Shown here: piece by piece, positions 59,288-64,000 of the stretch
Layout of the letters: each line of letters opens with the position of its first letter
How positions within the stretch are numbered: the stretch's first letter is position 1
Source: Luteimonas huabeiensis HB2
GTDB lineage: Bacteria; Pseudomonadota; Gammaproteobacteria; Xanthomonadales; Xanthomonadaceae
Assembly: GCF_000559025.1 (NCBI RefSeq)
Contig: NZ_JAAN01000032.1
Coordinates: forward strand, 47,391 to 111,390
Direction of reading: 5' to 3'
DNA length: 64,000 nt
Position numbers and translations under genes: made by a program
Notes under the pieces: generated by a model
Database searches by the model: none
What the model was told of the DNA's origin: nothing
The model's input: only the letters and a program-made list of their open reading frames with translations

Positions 59288-60568
59288 ATGAGCCTTTTCG
59301 CCCTCGGCATCAACCACCAGAGCGCGCCGGTCGCCCTGCGCGAACGGGTGGCCTTCGCCGAGCATCGGCTGCCGGAGGCGCTGGCGTCGCTGCGCGCGCT
59401 GCCGCCGGTGCGCGAGGCGGCGCTGCTGTCGACCTGCAACCGCACCGAGCTCTACGCGATCGCCGACGACGACGGCCGGGCGCTGGCCGACTGGCTCGCG
59501 CGGCGCCCCGACGCCGACCTCAGCGCCTACCTGTACGTCCACCGCGGCAGCGAGGCGGCGCGGCACCTGTTCCGGGTGGCCACCGGCCTGGACTCGCTGG
59601 TGCTGGGCGAGCCGCAGATCCTGGGCCAGGTGAAGCAGGCCTGGGCCGCGGCGCGGGCGGCCGGCACCCTCGGCAGCCGCCTCGACCGCCTGTTCCAGCA
59701 CGCCTTCGTGACCGCCAAGCGCGCGCGCAGCGAGACCCGGATCGGCAACAGCCCGGTGTCGGTGGCCTCGCTGGCGGTGCGGCTGGCGCAGGAATCGTTC
59801 GCGCGGCTGTCGGAGTCCACCGTGCTGCTGATCGGCGCCGGCGAGACCATCGAGCTGGCCGCGCGGCACCTGGTGCAGGCCGATGCCCGCCGCCTGCTGG
59901 TCGCCAACCGCACCCTCGCCCACGCCCAGGCGCTGGCCTCGCGCCACGGTGGCGTGGCACTGCCGCTGCCGGATCTCGACCGCCACCTTTCGCAGGCCGA
60001 CGTGGTGTTCTCGGCCACCGCCAGCCGCGAGCCGGTGCTGCACCGCGCCCAGGTCGAGGCGGCGCTGAAGGCGCGCCGGCACAAGCCGATGCTGCTGATG
60101 GACCTGGCGGTGCCGCGCGACATCGCGCCCGACGTCGGCGAGCTCAAGGACGCCTACCTGTACACCGTCGACGACCTGGAACGGGCCGTCGAGGACAACC
60201 GCCGCAACCGCCGCGAGGCCGCCGAAGCGGCCGAGGCGATCATCGACCTGCAGGTGTCGCGCTACCACGAGATGCTGGCGGCCAGCGCCTTCCACGCGCC
60301 GCTGAAGCTGCTGCGCGCGCACGGCGAGCGCGCGCGCGCCGAGGCCCTGGCGCGCGCGCGCCAGCAGCTGGCCGCCGGGCGCGACCCGGACGCGGTGCTG
60401 GAATCGCTCGCCCACACGCTGACCAACCGCCTGCTGCATGCGCCGACCGCCGCCGTGCGCGAGACCGCCGCCGGCGGCCACCCCGAGCTGGCGCGCGCCC
60501 TCGAGCGCGCGCTGCGCCCCGCCCACGCCCCCGCCGACGATGCTGCCGACCCTGCGCCGCAAGCTTGA
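59288..60568 (+). CDS. hemA: Glutamyl-tRNA reductase
   Basis: 426 residues. First step of C5-pathway haem synthesis, reducing Glu-tRNA to glutamate 1-semialdehyde. Catalytic Cys50 lies in [31 protein letters not shown], the NADPH fold [17 protein letters not shown] and [13 protein letters not shown] are intact. The C-terminal dimerisation helix is longer and Ala-rich. ATG 59288 gives [14 protein letters not shown]. Overlaps prfA by 29 bases. Confidence 0.97.
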   Translation: MSLFALGINHQSAPVALRERVAFAEHRLPEALASLRALPPVREAALLSTCNRTELYAIADDDGRALADWLARRPDADLSAYLYVHRGSEAARHLFRVATGLDSLVLGEPQILGQVKQAWAAARAAGTLGSRLDRLFQHAFVTAKRARSETRIGNSPVSVASLAVRLAQESFARLSESTVLLIGAGETIELAARHLVQADARRLLVANRTLAHAQALASRHGGVALPLPDLDRHLSQADVVFSATASREPVLHRAQVEAALKARRHKPMLLMDLAVPRDIAPDVGELKDAYLYTVDDLERAVEDNRRNRREAAEAAEAIIDLQVSRYHEMLAASAFHAPLKLLRAHGERARAEALARARQQLAAGRDPDAVLESLAHTLTNRLLHAPTAAVRETAAGGHPELARALERALRPAHAPADDAADPAPQA

Positions 60569-61625
60569 GGCGCTGGCCGAGCGGCGGGACGAACTGGAAC
60601 GGCTGCTGGCCGAACCGGAGGTCGCCGCCGACCCCACGCGCTTCCGCAGCCTCTCGCGCGAATTCTCGCGCCTGGAGCCGCTGGCCGCCGCGCTCGCCGC
60701 CGAGCGCCAGGCGCGCCAGGACCTGGCCGGCGCGCAGGCGCTGCGCGACGACCCGGAGCTGGCCGAACTGGCCGACGAGGAGATCGCCGCGGCGCAGGCG
60801 CGGCTGGACGCGCTCGACGCCGAACTGACCGCGCTGCTGGTGCCGCGCGACGCGCGCGACGAGGGCGGCCTGTACCTCGAGATCCGCGCCGGCACCGGCG
60901 GCGACGAGGCCGCCATCTTCGCCGGCGACCTGTTCCGCATGTACGCCCGCTACGCCGAGCGCCAGGGCTGGCGGGTGGACGTGGAGTCGGCCAGCCCCGG
61001 CGAGCACGGCGGCTTCCGCGAGATCGTCGCCCGCGTGGAGGGCGCCGGCGCCTACGCGCGGCTGAAGTTCGAATCCGGCACCCATCGCGTGCAGCGCGTC
61101 CCGGAGACCGAATCGCAGGGCCGCATCCATACCTCCGCGGCCACGGTGGCGATCATCCCGGTGGAGGAAGACGGCGAGCCGGTGGAGCTCAACCCCGCCG
61201 ACCTCAAGGTGGACACCTTCCGTTCGTCCGGCGCCGGCGGCCAGCACGTCAACAAGACCGACTCGGCGATCCGCATCACCCACCTGCCCAGCGGGCTGGT
61301 GGTGGAATCGCAGACCGAGCGCTCGCAGCACGCCAACCGCGACAAGGCGATGAAGCGCCTGCGCGCGATGTTGGCCGAGGCCGAGGCCGCACGCCGCGCC
61401 GCGGCCACCGCGGCCACGCGCAAGCTGCAGGTGGGCAGCGGCGACCGCAGCCAGCGCATCCGTACCTACAACTACCCGCAGGGCCGCATCACCGACCACC
61501 GCGTCGAGGGCCTGACCCTGTACGACCTGCCGAACGTGCTCGAGGGCGCGCTCGACCCGCTGATCGAGCGCCTGGCGCAGGAACACCAGGCCGAGGAACT
61601 GGCGCGGCTCGCCGAGGCGGGCTGA
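60540..61625 (+). CDS. prfA: Peptide chain release factor 1
   Basis: 361 residues. The GGQ motif ([20 protein letters not shown]) and the PxT-type stop-codon recognition region ([20 protein letters not shown]) identify RF1, reading UAA and [17 protein letters not shown] is the usual C-terminal signature. ATG 60540 lies inside the end of hemA, giving a 29-base overlap and coupled translation; hemA-prfA is the conserved order. Confidence 0.97.
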   Translation: MLPTLRRKLEALAERRDELERLLAEPEVAADPTRFRSLSREFSRLEPLAAALAAERQARQDLAGAQALRDDPELAELADEEIAAAQARLDALDAELTALLVPRDARDEGGLYLEIRAGTGGDEAAIFAGDLFRMYARYAERQGWRVDVESASPGEHGGFREIVARVEGAGAYARLKFESGTHRVQRVPETESQGRIHTSAATVAIIPVEEDGEPVELNPADLKVDTFRSSGAGGQHVNKTDSAIRITHLPSGLVVESQTERSQHANRDKAMKRLRAMLAEAEAARRAAATAATRKLQVGSGDRSQRIRTYNYPQGRITDHRVEGLTLYDLPNVLEGALDPLIERLAQEHQAEELARLAEAG

Positions 61626-61720
61626 GCAGCGCTGGGGCGCGACGCCGTCGCCGCCGACGGGTGACAGGCGCCGGCCGACGCGCGAGCATGGCGCGCCGCC
61701 CGCCCGCCCGACCGACCGCC

Positions 61721-62176
61721 ATGCCCGCCGACCTCCGCCGCGCCGCGCCCGACGATCTCGACGCCGTCGCGTCGCTGTTCCACCGCTACCGCACCTTCTG
61801 CGGCCAGCCCGACGAGCCGGCGCGCAGCCGCGCGTTCCTGGCCGAGCGCCTCGCGCGCGGCGAGTCGGCGGTGCTGCTGGCCTCGCGCGCGGGCACGGCG
61901 GCCGGCTTCGTGCAGCTGTACCCGATGTTCTCCTCGGTGCGGCTGGGCCGGGTCTGGGTGCTCAACGACCTGTTCGTCGAACCGGCGCAGCGCCGCCGCG
62001 GAGTGGCGCGCGCGCTGCTCGACGCGGCCGCCGGCTTCGCCCGCGCCGACGGCGCGCTGCGGCTGGAACTGGAGACCACGCCGGACAATCACGCCGCGCA
62101 GGCCCTCTACCGCGCCGCCGGCTGGCAGCGCTTCGATGGCACGCTGTGGTTCCGCCTGCCGCTGGACACGGCATGA
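61721..62176 (+). CDS. GNAT-family N-acetyltransferase
   Basis: 151 residues from the chosen ATG. RRAAPDDLDAVASLFHRYRT begins the fold; VWVLNDLFVEPAQRRRGVAR ALLDAA is the acetyl-CoA pyrophosphate loop (R/Q-x-x-G-x-A), and NHAAQALYRAAGWQRFDGTL WFRLPL closes the domain. In-frame ATG 61688 and GTG 61661 are alternatives, but would add an unconserved Arg/Pro stretch. The stop overlaps the start of the next gene (ATGA). Substrate unknown. Confidence 0.85.
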   Translation: MPADLRRAAPDDLDAVASLFHRYRTFCGQPDEPARSRAFLAERLARGESAVLLASRAGTAAGFVQLYPMFSSVRLGRVWVLNDLFVEPAQRRRGVARALLDAAAGFARADGALRLELETTPDNHAAQALYRAAGWQRFDGTLWFRLPLDTA

Positions 62177-63897
62177 GCGCCAGCCCGACCGACCCGCGCG
62201 CGCAGGCGCGCCTGGCGGTGCAGCGCGCGCCGCAGGACGCGATGGCCTGGATCCTGCTCTCCGACGCGGAGCTGGAGGCGGGCGATGCCCGCAACGGGGC
62301 CGGCGCGGCGCAGCGCGCGCTGCAACTGGCCCCGGGCCATCCGGAAGCGCTGGCGCGGCTGGGACGCGGGCTGTGGATGCTGGGCCGCCACGACGATGCC
62401 GTGCGGGCGCTGCACGCGGCCGCCGCGCGCGCGCCGGGACACGCCGGCATCGCGGTCTGGCTGGCCCACGCGCTGGAAGACGCCGGCCGTGCCGAGGACG
62501 CCAACCAGGCCTATGCCCGCGCGCACGCGCTGGCGCCGCAGCACCCGCAGATCGCCGCCTACCTGCTGGCCTGGCGCCGCCGGCTGTGCGACTGGCGCGG
62601 GGTCGACGCGCTGTCGCGGCAGGTGCGCGAGGCGGTCGCCGCCGGGCAAGCGGCGATCGAGCCCTTCGCCTTCCTCAGCGAGGACGCCTCGGCCGCCGAG
62701 CAACTGGCCTGCGCGCGCCTGCGCGCGGCCGACCTGGCCGCGCGGGTGCGCCCGCTGCCGCCGCCGGCCCCGCCCGCGCCCGGCGAGGTCGTGCGGGCGG
62801 GTTTCCTGTCCAACGGCTTCGGCGCGCACCCGACCGGGCTGCTGACCGCGGCCTTCTTCGAGGCGCTGCGCGCGCACGGCGGCCCGGAACTGCACCTGTT
62901 CGCGCTCAACCGCGACGACGGCAGCGCGATCCGCCGGCGCCTGCAGGCGGCCGCGCACGGCCTGCACGAAGTCGCCGACCTGCCGCACGCGCAGATCGCC
63001 GGGCGCATCCGCGAGGCCGGCATCGAGGTCCTGTTCGACCTGCGCGGCTGGGGCGGCGGCGGCCGCCCGGAGGCGCTGGCGATGCGGCCGGCGCCGGTGC
63101 AGGTCAACTGGCTGGCCTATCCCGGCACCAGCGGCGCGCCCTGGATCGACTACGTGCTGGCCGACCGGATCGTGCTGCCGGAGGCGCTGGCCGCGCACCA
63201 TTCCGAACAGCCGGCCTGGCTGCCGCGCTGCTTCCAGCCGTCCGATACGCGGCGCGAGATCCCGCCGCCGCCGGCGCGCGCCGAATGCGGGTTGCCGGAG
63301 ACCGGCACCGTGTTCTGCTGCTTCAACAACAGCTACAAGCTCAACCCGGCCTCGTTCGCACGGCTGATGGCGGTACTGCGCGCGGTGCCGGGCAGCGTGC
63401 TGTGGCTGCTCTCGGGCCCGGGCGAGGCCGACCGCCGCCTGCGCGAGGCGGCGCGCGCGGCCGGCGTGGACCCGGCACGGCTGGTGTTCATGCCCAAGCA
63501 GCCGCAGGCCGCCTACCTCGCCCGCCTGCGCCTGGCCGACCTGTTCCTCGACTGCAACCCCTACAACGCGCACACCACCGCCTCCGACGCGCTGTGGGCC
63601 GGCTGCCCGGTCCTCACCCGCCCGGGCGGCACCTTCGCCGCGCGCGTGGCCGCCAGCCTCAACCATCACCTGGGCCTGGCGGAGCTCAACGTCGCCGACG
63701 ACGGCGCCTTCGTCGCCGCCGCCGTCGCGCTGGGCCGCGACCCCGACGCCCTGCGCGCGCTGCGCCGCCGGGTGCAGGCGAAGCGCGAGACCGCCGGCCT
63801 GTTCGACATGCCCGGGTTCGCGGCCGACTTCGCCCGCATCGTCGGCGCGATGTCCGCGCGCTACCGCCGCGGCGAGGCGCCATCGCCGCTGCGATAG
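62173..63897 (+). CDS. TPR and O-GlcNAc-transferase-like (GT41/SPINDLY-type) glycosyltransferase
   Basis: 574 residues. Residues 1-150 are TPR-like helical repeats (DAMAWILLSDAELEAGDARN, HPEALARLGRGLWMLGRHDD). From about residue 200 the sequence follows the OGT catalytic region: GFLSNGFGAHPTGLLTAAFF, VLFDLRGWGGGGRPEALAMR PAPVQVNWLAYPGTSG, FCCFNNSYKLNPASFARLM with the expected nucleotide-contacting Lys, and YNAHTTASDALWAGCPVLTR PGG. It probably transfers GlcNAc or another sugar to protein targets (inference). Translationally coupled to the GNAT gene. Confidence 0.87.
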   Translation: MSASPTDPRAQARLAVQRAPQDAMAWILLSDAELEAGDARNGAGAAQRALQLAPGHPEALARLGRGLWMLGRHDDAVRALHAAAARAPGHAGIAVWLAHALEDAGRAEDANQAYARAHALAPQHPQIAAYLLAWRRRLCDWRGVDALSRQVREAVAAGQAAIEPFAFLSEDASAAEQLACARLRAADLAARVRPLPPPAPPAPGEVVRAGFLSNGFGAHPTGLLTAAFFEALRAHGGPELHLFALNRDDGSAIRRRLQAAAHGLHEVADLPHAQIAGRIREAGIEVLFDLRGWGGGGRPEALAMRPAPVQVNWLAYPGTSGAPWIDYVLADRIVLPEALAAHHSEQPAWLPRCFQPSDTRREIPPPPARAECGLPETGTVFCCFNNSYKLNPASFARLMAVLRAVPGSVLWLLSGPGEADRRLREAARAAGVDPARLVFMPKQPQAAYLARLRLADLFLDCNPYNAHTTASDALWAGCPVLTRPGGTFAARVAASLNHHLGLAELNVADDGAFVAAAVALGRDPDALRALRRRVQAKRETAGLFDMPGFAADFARIVGAMSARYRRGEAPSPLR

Positions 63898-63921
63898 GCC
63901 TGCGGAGGCCCTGCTGCTTTT

Positions 63922-64000
63922 CCTTCCCCCGCAAGCGGGGAGCACTCTGTTTTTCCCTTCCCCCGCAAGCGGGGAGCACTCTGCTTTTCCCTTCCCCCGC
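63922..64000. repeat. Tandem palindromic repeat array cut by the window edge
   Basis: Units starting CCTTCCCCCGC at 63922, 63956 and 63990 (period 34), each with GCAAGCGGGG stem and AGCACTCTG, T-rich linker. It is the reverse complement of the unit near 8.85 kb. Continues beyond the window; begins about 20 bases after the preceding gene stop. Confidence 0.85.

Overview
The window is high-GC chromosomal DNA of a gammaproteobacterium, most likely Xanthomonadaceae (Lysobacter/Luteimonas/Xanthomonas-like). Protein sequences, the tRNA-Tyr/Gly/Thr-tuf-Trp-secE-nusG order, the prs-tRNA-Gln-ispE-lolB cluster divergent from hemA-prfA, and numerous intergenic hairpin repeats all point there. This assignment rests on recognising gene families and order, not on a database search.

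Layout. (1) 1-4134: a LysR-type regulator (cut by the window edge) divergent from an MFS exporter, an aldo/keto reductase and a zinc-free quinone-oxidoreductase-like gene. (2) 4490-4948: a secreted SleB-type cell wall hydrolase. (3) 5126-10889: propionate catabolism. prpC and prpB face a divergently transcribed citrate synthase fused to a DNA-binding helix-turn-helix, with a palindromic site between them; prpE follows. (4) 11141-19575: mdh, a thioredoxin-fold protein, a cyclophilin, typA, thpR, a DUF2127-like membrane protein, an MscS-type channel, a class II DAHP synthase and dsbB. (5) 19748-51211, all on the minus strand: the large translation/transcription block. In transcription order it runs tRNA-Tyr, tRNA-Gly, tRNA-Thr, tuf remnant, tRNA-Trp, secE, nusG, rplK, rplA, rplJ, rplL, rpoB, rpoC, rpsL, rpsG, fusA, tuf remnant, then the S10, spc and alpha operons ending in rplQ. 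(6) 52161-59209, minus strand: a TPR protein, lolB, ispE, tRNA-Gln, prs, rplY, pth and ychF. (7) 59288-63897, plus strand: hemA, prfA, a GNAT acetyltransferase and an O-GlcNAc-transferase-like protein.

Most of the window is housekeeping sequence, so the points of interest lie in details. Both tuf genes, each at its canonical position, are reduced to about the first ten and last six codons. EF-Tu is essential, so this is most easily read as loss of a 1.1-1.2 kb repeat during assembly. The HTH-citrate synthase keeps all three catalytic residues of the enzyme family and is a good candidate metabolite-sensing regulator of prpBC. The spacer after tRNA-Tyr repeats, 179 bases further on, the last 18 bases of the tRNA plus a stem-loop, recalling the tyrT repeats of E. 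coli.

Several repeat families fill intercistronic spaces. Long imperfect inverted repeats begin exactly at stop codons of upstream cistrons and in two cases (pth, ispE) encode the C-terminus. A hairpin array sits between rpoA and rplQ. A 33-34 bp palindromic tandem repeat occurs near 8.8 kb and, inverted, at the right edge of the window. I found no CRISPR array, prophage, insertion sequence or replication origin.
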